Below, in pieces: positions 27,207 through 34,003 of a stretch of DNA of 34,003 bases (within the stretch, counting starts at the first letter, position 1; every line of letters begins with the position of its first letter). Below the pieces are notes generated by a model, which saw only the letters and a program-made list of their open reading frames with translations, searched no databases and was not told the DNA's origin. A program made the position numbers and the translations under genes. Origin of the DNA: an uncultured Veillonellaceae bacterium (GTDB lineage Bacteria; Bacillota; Negativicutes; Selenomonadales; Selenomonadaceae). The stretch lies in the NCBI GenBank assembly GCA_900315615.1, contig OMZT01000019.1:1-34003 (forward strand), given 5' to 3'.

Positions 27207-28591
27207 TAATTATCGCTCCCTGCAGATTTGGATTTCTTATATTTCTGGCAGCTCATAATAAATGATGAGGCTGCCTCAGGCTCTCCAAAGAAATTCATAT
27301 GCATATAAGATCCAAATGTATTATATCTATACTGACCAGCATAGTATCGATTCATATCACGCATTTTAGTAAAAATTGCCGGCTTGGATGCTGTATGGGA
27401 TTCCTCGACTGAAAAATGGAATTCGTGTCCATGTAATTTACATCCCTTTTTTCCAATAGGGAGATCCTGCGTAAGCTCAGCTTCTATATATCCAACCATT
27501 TGGAGTTTCTTGGTCATAGATGATTTGCAATCGAATATGCCAACCATTGGATATTCTGTGCCTTCGAAATCGCGTATGCTCCGCATCGCATACATATATC
27601 CACCACATTCTGCATATATGGGGCAGCCATCCTTTGCTCGCGCTAGCATAGATTCTCGCATGGATTCATTTGATGACAGCTTCGCGGCAAAAACCTCGGG
27701 GAAACCTCCTCCTAATATAATTCCGTCAGATTCCGGTACTTCTTTGTCGTGGATTGGGCTGAAATACACGATTTCTGCACCCTGATTGCGCAGCTCCGCA
27801 ATACTGTCAGGATAATAGAACGAAAACGCCTCGTCCTTTGCAAGTGCTATGCGGACGGCTGAAGCTGTATTACCCTTCCTATCGATACCTGATATGCTTA
27901 GCGGTTCAGCAGATCTCGCACAGTGGAGTATAGCCTGTATATCGAGTTGATCTCTCATCGCGGTTCCAAGCTTCTCAACTACAGGTACAGCAGGATTTTC
28001 TAATGTAGGGACGAGTCCTAAATGGCGCTCTGGCATATAGAGGCAGTCATTGCGGCGAATACCTCCCAAAACTTCTATACCTATATCAGACATAGCTTTG
28101 GTTATCATCTGTTTGTGGGTATCTGATCCCAGGCGGTTAAGTATGGTGCCCCTTATATCAGCTTCTTTATCATACTCTTTATAGCCAAGCGCAATTGCAG
28201 CTGCAGAAGCACCAATCGATTTCACATCTATGACAATGATTATAGGTGCTTTCAATAGCTTTGCGATCTGTGCGGTGCTGCTGACGCCATTTCTCCCGCC
28301 GTCATATAGTCCCATCACACCCTCGATTACAGCAATATCAGCTCCATCTGAAGCTGCTGCAAAATCTTCAAGAAGCCTATCTTCTGGTACGAGCCATGAA
28401 TCAAGGCTGCAGCTATCCCTTCCACATGCTATCTTATGATATCCAGGATCGATATAATCTGGACCAACCTTGAATGGCTGTACAGCTAGTCCCATATCAG
28501 AAAGAGCTTTCATGAGGCCTGTAGCAACTGATGTTTTGCCGGAACCGCTAGAGACACCAGCTATGATGATACGAGGAATATATTTTTCCAT
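27206..28591 (-). CDS. cbiA: Cobyrinate a,c-diamide synthase
   Basis: A 461-residue glutamine-dependent amidase that converts cobyrinate to its a,c-diamide. N-terminal ATPase half: 'AGVSSGSGKTSVATGLM' (11-27), 'KVGPDYIDPGYH', 'VIEGVMGLYDG'. C-terminal glutaminase half: nucleophile C329 in 'IYAECGGYMYAM' and the final 'GSYMHMNF' histidine. It starts six bases after cbiC stops; the ribosome binding site (CAGGTAA) overlaps the cbiC end. Confidence 0.97.
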   Translation of the reverse strand: MEKYIPRIIIAGVSSGSGKTSVATGLMKALSDMGLAVQPFKVGPDYIDPGYHKIACGRDSCSLDSWLVPEDRLLEDFAAASDGADIAVIEGVMGLYDGGRNGVSSTAQIAKLLKAPIIIVIDVKSIGASAAAIALGYKEYDKEADIRGTILNRLGSDTHKQMITKAMSDIGIEVLGGIRRNDCLYMPERHLGLVPTLENPAVPVVEKLGTAMRDQLDIQAILHCARSAEPLSISGIDRKGNTASAVRIALAKDEAFSFYYPDSIAELRNQGAEIVYFSPIHDKEVPESDGIILGGGFPEVFAAKLSSNESMRESMLARAKDGCPIYAECGGYMYAMRSIRDFEGTEYPMVGIFDCKSSMTKKLQMVGYIEAELTQDLPIGKKGCKLHGHEFHFSVEESHTASKPAIFTKMRDMNRYYAGQYRYNTFGSYMHMNFFGEPEAASSFIMSCQKYKKSKSAGSDN

Positions 28592-28597
28592 AGTATA

Positions 28598-29230
28598 TTA
28601 CCTGCTGTTATCGATTATGTACATGATTGCGTTCACCGCTGAAGCTGCTATTGGGCTGCCTCCCTTTGTACCGAGCACAGTAATAAATGGGATGATTCCA
28701 TTTTCAGTTAATGCTTGCTTAGAGTCAGCAGCCCCGACAAATCCTACTGGAATACCTATGACCGCAGCCGGGCGTATTCCTTCTTCTTTTATGAGGCGAA
28801 TCACTTCAAACAATGCCGTAGGTGCGTTACCTATAGCTACTATCGCGCCATCCATGTCATGTCCAAAACTGCGCATTGCAGCCATAGAACGGGTAATGCC
28901 GTCTTTTTTTGCGACCGTAGCTATATCCGGATCTGCGATCAGACAATGAGCCTCCCCACCGAAAGAAGCGAGTTTTTTCTTATTTATCCCTGTACGTACC
29001 ATTTCGACATCTGTATAGATGTCAGCACCTTTCTTCAATGCATCTTCTACTGCCTCTATTGCTCCATCACTTATGCGTATATATGGTGCGTATCCAGGAT
29101 CCCCAGATGCATGTATTAGACGTGAATATACCTTTGCACTCTTTTCATCCAAATGATAATCTTTGATGTATGGAGCGATGATCTCCATGCTCCTATTCTC
29201 TATATCCATAGGTTTTTTTATAAAATCCAT
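28598..29230 (-). CDS. cbiC: Cobalt-precorrin-8 methylmutase
   Basis: A 210-residue enzyme that moves the C11 methyl group to C12, producing cobyrinate. The catalytic histidine is H40 in 'SRLIHASGDPGY'; 'IYTDVEMVRTGI', 'AIGNAPTALFEVI' and 'VIGIPVGFVGAADSK' are family segments. It begins 14 bases after cbiJ stops, within the operon. Confidence 0.97.
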   Translation of the reverse strand: MDFIKKPMDIENRSMEIIAPYIKDYHLDEKSAKVYSRLIHASGDPGYAPYIRISDGAIEAVEDALKKGADIYTDVEMVRTGINKKKLASFGGEAHCLIADPDIATVAKKDGITRSMAAMRSFGHDMDGAIVAIGNAPTALFEVIRLIKEEGIRPAAVIGIPVGFVGAADSKQALTENGIIPFITVLGTKGGSPIAASAVNAIMYIIDNSR

Positions 29231-29244
29231 GGTCTGCTCCCCTT

Positions 29245-30018
29245 TTATAGTCCTCTACTATGTAAAAATTTCAATATGCTGTTAAAATCATGTGCTTCGT
29301 TATCATAAGTTATCATGGGTCTGTTTATGATCACAACGGGAATTCCCATTGCTTCAGCTGCTGAAATTTTTGTATCCGTTCCACCAATATGCCCCGCATT
29401 TTTAGTAACTAAAACATCAGCATTATATTTCTTATAGAGCTCGATGTTGAGTTCTTTGCTGAAAGGCCCCTGCATAGCTATTATATTACCCGGGCTTAGC
29501 CCCAAGCTCTCACACATGCTTATGACTTTCGACGATGGTAATACACGCACCACAATAGATGCGTCAATGAGATAAGGCGAGGTGACAAATTTTTCAAGAT
29601 TCCTGCTTCCCGTAGTGAGAAATATATGATGTCCTAGTTCAGCAGCTTGCTTAGCTGCATCCTCGTAATTTAGGACATTATATGCTTTGCCATATGTTAT
29701 AGGCGTAGATTCACGTTCATATCTGATATACGGTATGTTAAGTGATCTGCATGCTCCCATGGCGTTTTCCGAGACGTTGGAGGCATAGGGATGTGTAGCG
29801 TCAACGAAGGCCTTGATATCATTCGTACCAAGATATTCGATGAGGTCGCGTTTGTCCATTGCTGTACTATTGATATGCAGTCTATCTGTATGGCCGTATT
29901 TCTCAAGTAGCTGCTTACCATAATGACTGACAACAGAGGCTGTGACTTCATAACCAGCTTCTAGTAATCGACATACGAGCTCCCTGCCATCTCTCGTACC
30001 GGCTGCTATAAATATCAT
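29245..30018 (-). CDS. cbiJ: Cobalt-precorrin-6A reductase
   Basis: A 257-residue NAD(P)H-dependent reductase (CbiJ/CobK family). The N-terminal 'FIAAGTRDGRELV' is the dinucleotide-binding loop, and 'FVDATHPYASNVSENA' (71-86) carries the family signature DATHPYA. 'MQGPFSKELN' and 'VTKNAGHIGGTDTKI' complete the active-site region. Its start overlaps the cbiH stop by four bases (ATGA), indicating translational coupling. Confidence 0.95.
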   Translation of the reverse strand: MIFIAAGTRDGRELVCRLLEAGYEVTASVVSHYGKQLLEKYGHTDRLHINSTAMDKRDLIEYLGTNDIKAFVDATHPYASNVSENAMGACRSLNIPYIRYERESTPITYGKAYNVLNYEDAAKQAAELGHHIFLTTGSRNLEKFVTSPYLIDASIVVRVLPSSKVISMCESLGLSPGNIIAMQGPFSKELNIELYKKYNADVLVTKNAGHIGGTDTKISAAEAMGIPVVIINRPMITYDNEAHDFNSILKFLHSRGL

Positions 30019-30752
30019 ATATCATAGCCCCTTGGTGTAATCATATAGCCATCATTCACATAGGTGTGCGAATTCCCTATGATTACTAAGGAGAACATAT
30101 TTATTTCCTCTTTCGTAAAGTCATTCAATGTAGATATGACCTTTTGTTCTTTTTCACGTGAGGCATTACTGACAATGCCGACTGGGGTATCAGGTGAACG
30201 GTATTTGAGCATGATTTCACGAACTTCTTCTATATTCTTTATGCGCTTCTTGCTCTTTGGATTATATAATGCCGTTACGAAGTCTCCTTCTGCAGCCATT
30301 TCTACACGTTTTTTTATAGTGTCCCAAGGTGTTAGAAGATTACTAAGACTTATTACGGCAAAATCATGCATTAATGGTGCGCCGAGAATAGCTGCCGCTG
30401 CATTTATCGCTGAAAGACCAGCTATAACCTCAAAATCCGGTCTATTATCTTTTTCAATCTTAAGCAGCATCTCAAGTACGAGACCTGCCATACCATAAAT
30501 CCCCGAATCTCCACTAGAGATGACAACCGTGTCCTTACCTGCTCTTGCAGATTCAACAGCCATATGACATCTGTCGACTTCCTGCATCATTCCAGTCCCT
30601 ATGACTTCTTTATCTTCTATGATATCTCGTATAAGGTTGACATAAGTATTATACCCAGCGATAACAACAGCTGAATCAATTGCCTTTCGCGCACGCGGTG
30701 TCATGTCTTCTAGACTTCCTGGCCCTATACCTATAACAGTTATCTTTGCCAA
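30015..30752 (-). CDS. cbiH: Cobalt-precorrin-3 C17-methyltransferase
   Basis: A 245-residue SAM-dependent tetrapyrrole methylase that methylates C17 and drives ring contraction in the anaerobic pathway. 'VIGIGPGSLEDMT' at the N-terminus and 'VVISSGDSGIYGMAGLVLE' are the two family motifs; 'TALYNPKSKKRIKN' and 'GIVSNASRE' follow. The start is TTG with GGAGGG seven bases upstream. It is the first gene of the long operon in this window; the earlier methylases and the chelatase are not present here. Confidence 0.95.
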   Translation of the reverse strand: MAKITVIGIGPGSLEDMTPRARKAIDSAVVIAGYNTYVNLIRDIIEDKEVIGTGMMQEVDRCHMAVESARAGKDTVVISSGDSGIYGMAGLVLEMLLKIEKDNRPDFEVIAGLSAINAAAAILGAPLMHDFAVISLSNLLTPWDTIKKRVEMAAEGDFVTALYNPKSKKRIKNIEEVREIMLKYRSPDTPVGIVSNASREKEQKVISTLNDFTKEEINMFSLVIIGNSHTYVNDGYMITPRGYDI

Positions 30753-30847
30753 TTACCGTCCCTCCGTTCAAAATAGTACATATATAATCATTATACTACA
30801 GGTATAGATTTTTATCTAGGAGAAGCAATATCCCGATTCCATGATAA
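30753..30847. other. Divergent intergenic region before cbiH
   Basis: AT-rich leader of the cobalamin operon. On the minus strand a consensus TATAAT lies at 30790-30795, but no good -35 is found at the right distance, so the operon promoter is uncertain. A small hairpin TAGAT-AAAA-ATCTA is present at about 30805-30820. I looked for the B12-box of a cobalamin riboswitch and did not see one on either strand. Confidence 0.4.
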
Positions 30848-30876
30848 TTGGATTTCTATATATGATATGGTATAAT
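30848..30876 (+). promoter_or_regulatory. Promoter of the symporter gene, separated by the insertion
   Basis: TTGGAT (30848-30853), a 17-base spacer and TATAAT (30871-30876) preceded by TGG form a good extended -10 promoter (TG-n-TATAAT) pointing right. It has no gene of its own before the IS element. Removing the element at 30919-32460 would put it about 76 bases upstream of the symporter ATG. Confidence 0.65.
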
Positions 30877-30935
30877 AAGCATATCAGTAATATGATAGAA
30901 AGTCGGTAAAGATTTAACTGATTCGCGCCAGAATT

Positions 30936-30969
30936 CCCCCGCCTCAACGCCGCAGGCGTAGGTGGCGGG
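30936..30969 (+). repeat. Left-end hairpin of the IS element
   Basis: A subterminal imperfect palindrome: CCCCCGCC pairs with GGTGGCGGG, with an inner CGCC/GCG stem. Its outer arms match the right-end hairpin almost base for base and it lies 17 bases inside the proposed left boundary. Confidence 0.75.
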
Positions 30970-31042
30970 ATGAATGGCGCCCCACAAACAAGCGAGACTA
31001 TACTTTTATGCTATACTATTTCCAGTAAAAGGTGGTGAGAAA

Positions 31043-32259
31043 ATGCTAGTCTCGCAAGTTCTGAAACTCAAAGTGAATATCTCATACCAACAAGCCATCT
31101 CCTTTCGGGAAACACAACGGCAGTTTATTGCGGCCTGCAATCTGGTTTCACAGTATATCTTCGACCACGGATTCATTCTGCAGCAACGCACTCTTCAGGA
31201 CAGGCTCTACAGAAAAATCCGTGCAGATTACGATATGCCATCGTTCCTTGCGCAGTCCGTCATCAAGACGGTCATCGCGAAATACAAGACCGTTAAGACG
31301 CTTGACATTGACCGTCTGGCAAAGAAGGCTAAGAAGCAAGGCTGGGAATTCGATCCGAAGCCGTCTTCGAGTATCTGCAAAAACCGATCGCCTTTCATGC
31401 GCCATTCGTCCAGTATGCCCGCAAGTTTTCCTATAGCATACTGCCTGATGGCTCAGTATCCATGCTCACGCTTCAGGGGCGTGAGAAAGCTACGGCTCAT
31501 TGGCAGGTCGGGTATTTCGACAAGTTCTACAATGGAGGATGGGAACAGTGCTCTGCTACGCTCCATGAAAGGCGCGGAAAGTGGTATCTTCATATCGCCA
31601 TGCAGAAAGACGTTGAGGAATTCTCGAAAGAGCATGTCGCTCATGTCGTCGGCATTGACCGCGGCTTGCGCCAGATCATCACGACGTTTGACGAGCAGAA
31701 GCATATTCACTTTGAGTCCGGTAAGCAGATTGCCCGCAGACGCAGGCATTTCTACGAACTTCGTAGGCTCCTCCAGAAGAAGAACACCAAGTCTTCCAAA
31801 CACAGGATCCGTACCATAGAGAATCGAGAGAACCGCTGGATGGCTGACATCAACCATCAGATTTCAAAGGCACTCGTTTCTCATTATGGCCCGAACACAC
31901 TCTTCGTTGTTGAAGACTTGACGGATGTTTCTTTTGACAAGAAGAACCTCAAGCGCACGAAAAAAGGCAAGAAAGAGCTCCGCTCATGGGCGTTCTACGA
32001 CTTCGAGCAGAAGCTCGTCTACAAAGCTCTTGCAAACAAATCTCTTGTGCTTAAAGTCTCGGCTGCTTACACGAGCCAGCGTTGTCCGAGATGCGGGCGC
32101 ATTCACAAGGAAAACCGTAAGCATGACAGACATCTCTATGTCTGCGATTGCTGTGGGCATCAGATGAATGACGACGCTGTAGGCGCAGAAAACATCTACC
32201 TGCTTGGAACGCAATGGGTTTCCGGCATGGAAGCTCCGCATTTCGAAAAACTAAGCTAA
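31043..32259 (+). pseudogene. tnpB: tnpB, RNA-guided nuclease of IS605 type, one frameshift
   Basis: Begins at the ATG at 31043 (AGGTGGTGA upstream). Residues 1-105 read in frame to 'KKQGWEFDP'; the frame then shifts back by one at about 31355 (a missing C in GATCC would restore 'EFDPEAVFEYLQKP') and continues to 32259. With one base restored the protein would be about 405 residues, the usual TnpB size. The second part holds the whole RuvC-like nuclease: D in 'VVGIDRGL' (nt ~31657), E in 'LFVVEDLTD', a zinc finger with 'CPRC' and 'CDCC', and the last acid in 'NDDAVGAENI'. In the database form it would appear as two frames. The lesion is either real decay or a sequence error. Confidence 0.88.
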
Positions 32260-32264
32260 TCGGT

Positions 32265-32460
32265 CAGTGCGTATATCGCCGCTGACCTGCGGGCGCCGTC
32301 AACCGTCCGAACATGGAGCAATCCATGTTGAGTAGAGCCGTTCGGGAGGGAGGATTCTTCGAATCCGCTGAACCTCTGCATGAGCCAAAGAGCTACAACG
32401 AACAGTTTCAAGCCCCCGTCTCAAAAATCGTGTAGCGATTTTAGGCGGTGGGTCGTTGAC
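32265..32460 (+). ncRNA. Probable omega (right-end) RNA of the tnpB element
   Basis: TnpB guides are made from the 3' end of the gene and the right end of the element. The 200 noncoding bases after the tnpB stop are GC-richer than their surroundings and structured: GGTCAG/CTGACC (from about 32264), AACATGGA-GCAA-TCCATGTT (about 32313-32332) nested between CCGAAC and GTTCGG, GGATTC-TTC-GAATCC, and the terminal hairpin at 32413-32452. The guide would begin directly at 32461 (TCAAAATCTATC). The 5' end may lie inside the tnpB coding region. Confidence 0.6.
32413..32452 (+). repeat. Right-end hairpin of the IS element
   Basis: CCCCCGTCTC... and ...TAGGCGGTGGG arms with an inner AAAATCG-TGTAG-CGATTTT stem; counterpart of the left-end hairpin. 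It ends eight bases before the proposed right boundary. Confidence 0.75.
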
Positions 32461-32501
32461 TCAAAATCTATCTACACACTGCCAAGAGGAGGAAGCGGTA
32501 C

Positions 32502-33908
32502 ATGGAGATATTAAATTCGATCATAACGTCGGTTAACGATGTGATATGGTCATATATACTTATTTTTTGCCTTGTTGGGCTTGGGATATGGTTTACCTTG
32601 AAGACAGGCTTCGTACAGCTTAAAATGCTGCCTGAGATGCTGCGTGTAATAAGTGAGGGTGCCGGTAAGATGACGAAGGAAAAGGAAATCAGTCCTTTTC
32701 AGGCGTTTTGTGTCAGTACCGCATCACGTGTCGGAGTCGGTAATATTGCAGGTGTTGCTATAGCAATCGTTACTGGCGGTCCAGGAGCCGTTTTCTGGAT
32801 GTGGGTCATTGCTTTCTTTGGCTGCGCAACTGGCTTTGTAGAGAGTACACTTGCACAGATATATAAGATCCCGATGGGAAATGGCAGCTTTTTAGGCGGA
32901 CCTGCATATTACATAAAGAATGTCCTTGGACAGGAGAAGATCGCTAAGTTATTTGCTATCCTTATCTCTGTTACTTTCGGACTTATATATGTATCCGTTC
33001 AGGCTAATACGATTGCACTCTCGCTTGATGGCTTTGGTGTCAATCATATGCTTACGGGGCTAATTGTTGCAGCACTTGCTGGAATAGTCGTATTCGGAGG
33101 ACTTAACCGCGTTGCGAAGGTAGCTGAAATGCTAGTACCTATCATGGCTGGTATATATATACTTGCAGCAATCGTTGTAATAATAATGAATATTTCTGTT
33201 GTGCCAGATATATTTGCTCTTATCTTACATGATGCTTTCAATCCTCAGGCTGCAGTCGGAGGCGGTATAGGAACAGCTATATTAACAGGTGTCAAACGTG
33301 GTCTTTTTTCCAATGAAGCCGGTGAAGGAAGCGTACCTAATGCTGCAGCCACTGCAAATACATCTCATCCTGTCAAGCAGGGATTGATACAGTCTTTTGG
33401 TGTTTATGTAGATACTTGGCTTGTCTGCTCTGCGACGGCATTTATCGTTCTGCTTAATGGTTGTTATACCGTAGGAGGCTGCGTGACAGGCATTGCGTTA
33501 GCACAGGCTTCACTTGCGAATTCATTTGGTATATGGGCATCAGACTTCTTGGCCTGCATGATATTTCTCTTTGCTTTCAGTTCCATCGTGGGTAATTATT
33601 TTTATGCCGAAATAAATATATCTTTCTTTGGCGGTAAAACAAAGAGAAATCTGATTATATTCCGTTGCCTAATGGTAGTGATGGTTATTTGGGGGAGCCT
33701 CGCCGAGCTAGGTATCATCTGGAATAGTGCCGATTTGTTTATGGGGCTGCTGAGCATTACAAACCTTTATGCGATATCACGCCTAGGAAAATATGCATTC
33801 ATTGCTTTAAAGGACTATATATCACAAAGACGTGATGGTAAAGATCCAACATTTGATCCGTCTGTATTACCAGACGATACTGGTATATATGCTTGGAAAT
33901 CTAGATAA
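32502..33908 (+). CDS. Sodium:alanine/glycine symporter (AGCS family)
   Basis: A 468-residue inner-membrane carrier with about ten hydrophobic segments that imports small neutral amino acids (alanine, glycine or a relative) with Na+ or H+. The family signature 'GGPGAVFWMWVIAFFG' (92-107) is present, as are 'STASRVGVGNIAGVA', 'GGPAYYIKNVLG', 'GVKRGLFSNEAGEGSVPNAAATANTSHPVKQG' and 'FAFSSIVGNYFYAE', all typical of AlsT/DagA-like proteins. The ATG is preceded by AGAGGAGG. Substrate cannot be set by sequence. Its natural promoter seems to be at 30848-30876, on the far side of the IS element; expression may now rely on the element or on a new start within 32461-32501. Confidence 0.95.
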   Translation: MEILNSIITSVNDVIWSYILIFCLVGLGIWFTLKTGFVQLKMLPEMLRVISEGAGKMTKEKEISPFQAFCVSTASRVGVGNIAGVAIAIVTGGPGAVFWMWVIAFFGCATGFVESTLAQIYKIPMGNGSFLGGPAYYIKNVLGQEKIAKLFAILISVTFGLIYVSVQANTIALSLDGFGVNHMLTGLIVAALAGIVVFGGLNRVAKVAEMLVPIMAGIYILAAIVVIIMNISVVPDIFALILHDAFNPQAAVGGGIGTAILTGVKRGLFSNEAGEGSVPNAAATANTSHPVKQGLIQSFGVYVDTWLVCSATAFIVLLNGCYTVGGCVTGIALAQASLANSFGIWASDFLACMIFLFAFSSIVGNYFYAEINISFFGGKTKRNLIIFRCLMVVMVIWGSLAELGIIWNSADLFMGLLSITNLYAISRLGKYAFIALKDYISQRRDGKDPTFDPSVLPDDTGIYAWKSR

Positions 33909-33916
33909 AAACCAAT

Positions 33917-34003
33917 CTATTTATCTCTAATGCGCTTCAGGTATCTCACGTCGCATGCAATATGTCCAGTATCTGTGCACACAAATAGAGGCTGCTGCAA
34001 TAA
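33917..34003 (-). CDS. Possible C-terminal fragment of a gene running off the window
   Basis: On the minus strand an open frame enters from the right edge and ends with TAG at 33917-33919, giving 28 residues ending 'CDVRYLKRIRDK'. The composition (charged, helical end) looks protein-like, but the piece is too short to identify and could be chance. It would be convergent with the symporter gene, with only eight bases between the two stops. Confidence 0.35.
   Translation of the reverse strand, partial: LLQQPLFVCTDTGHIACDVRYLKRIRDK

Larger units (their letters stand above)
30919..32460 (+). mobile_element. IS200/IS605-family element carrying tnpB only
   Basis: The two ends carry similar imperfect hairpins in the same orientation, as expected for TnpA recognition. 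The left (30936-30969) starts CCCCCGCCTCAA and ends TAGGTGGCGGG. The right (32413-32452) starts CCCCCGTCTCAA and ends TAGGCGGTGGG. The left flank ends in TTTAAC (30913-30918), a plausible cleavage/TAM site, and the right end finishes in TTGAC at 32456-32460. No target duplication is expected in this family. The element has no tnpA and a frameshifted tnpB, so it cannot move by itself. Boundaries are inferred and could be off by a few bases. Confidence 0.8.

Noticed and set aside
30753-31000. Cobalamin riboswitch before cbiH
   Set aside because: No B12-box-like sequence seen on either strand, and only about 160 bases remain before the IS element.
30974-31819. Reading the first tnpB frame through as one 281-residue protein from 30974
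   Set aside because: After about residue 128 the sequence loses all similarity to TnpB while the adjacent frame regains it, so this is a frameshifted pseudogene. The upstream extension before 31043 lies in the left end of the element.

Overview
The window reads as a chromosomal segment of an anaerobic, moderately AT-rich bacterium with low-GC Gram-positive style signals: strong AGGAGG-type ribosome binding sites, a T-box leader, and many TTG starts. The gene content (anaerobic cobalamin genes with a PduX-type threonine kinase, an NfnAB-type transhydrogenase, Fhs/FolD/MetF-like one-carbon enzymes) fits the Negativicutes (Selenomonas/Anaerovibrio/Veillonella relatives). That placement is inference from gene content, not from a marker gene. 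Almost everything lies on the minus strand; the plus-strand genes are an exported SGNH hydrolase, a broken tnpB and a sodium:amino-acid symporter.

Layout. 1-3.3 kb: a zinc-ribbon protein, then trmL-gpsA-murB (one transcript, read right to left). 3.3-5.8 kb: ilvD with its own promoter and terminator, and cobO. 5.8-7.4 kb: plus-strand SGNH/GDSL hydrolase with fibronectin-III-like modules. 7.5-9.0 kb: lemA plus a TPM-domain membrane protein. 9.1-13.3 kb: a phenylalanine T-box leader, then pheS-pheT-zapA, closed by a terminator. 13.3-17.1 kb: a DEDDh exonuclease behind a metF-like-nfnA-nfnB operon, which has a good promoter and a perfect terminator hairpin. 17.1-18.95 kb: fhs, with a promoter and a palindrome at the predicted transcription start. 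19.0-30.8 kb: a long, tightly packed operon cbiH-cbiJ-cbiC-cbiA-cobU-cbiP-cbiB-cobS-pduX-cobD-cobC, an unknown gene, and folD. 30.9-32.5 kb: an IS200/IS605-family element carrying only tnpB, with one frameshift. 32.5-33.9 kb: an AGCS-family symporter. A C-terminal gene fragment may lie at the right edge.

How the genes work together. The cob/cbi block covers mid and late steps of anaerobic adenosylcobalamin synthesis: ring contraction methylation, precorrin-6A reduction, methyl migration, a,c-diamide and side-chain amidation, aminopropanol-phosphate arm synthesis and attachment, and nucleotide loop assembly. The adenosyltransferase cobO sits 14 kb away from the block. Early genes (chelatase, cbiL, cbiF, cbiG, cbiD, cbiE/T) are not in the window. 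fhs, folD and the metF-like gene make up much of a folate C1 branch, and the metF-like gene is co-transcribed with nfnAB, an electron-bifurcating NADH/ferredoxin:NADP+ oxidoreductase.

I do not see a clearly new defence or mobile system. The most informative non-routine items are: the IS605-type insertion splitting the symporter's promoter from its coding sequence; the metF-nfnAB linkage; the unrecognised gene and folD at the end of the cobalamin operon; the palindrome at the fhs start site; and a terminator that directly abuts the exonuclease ribosome binding site.
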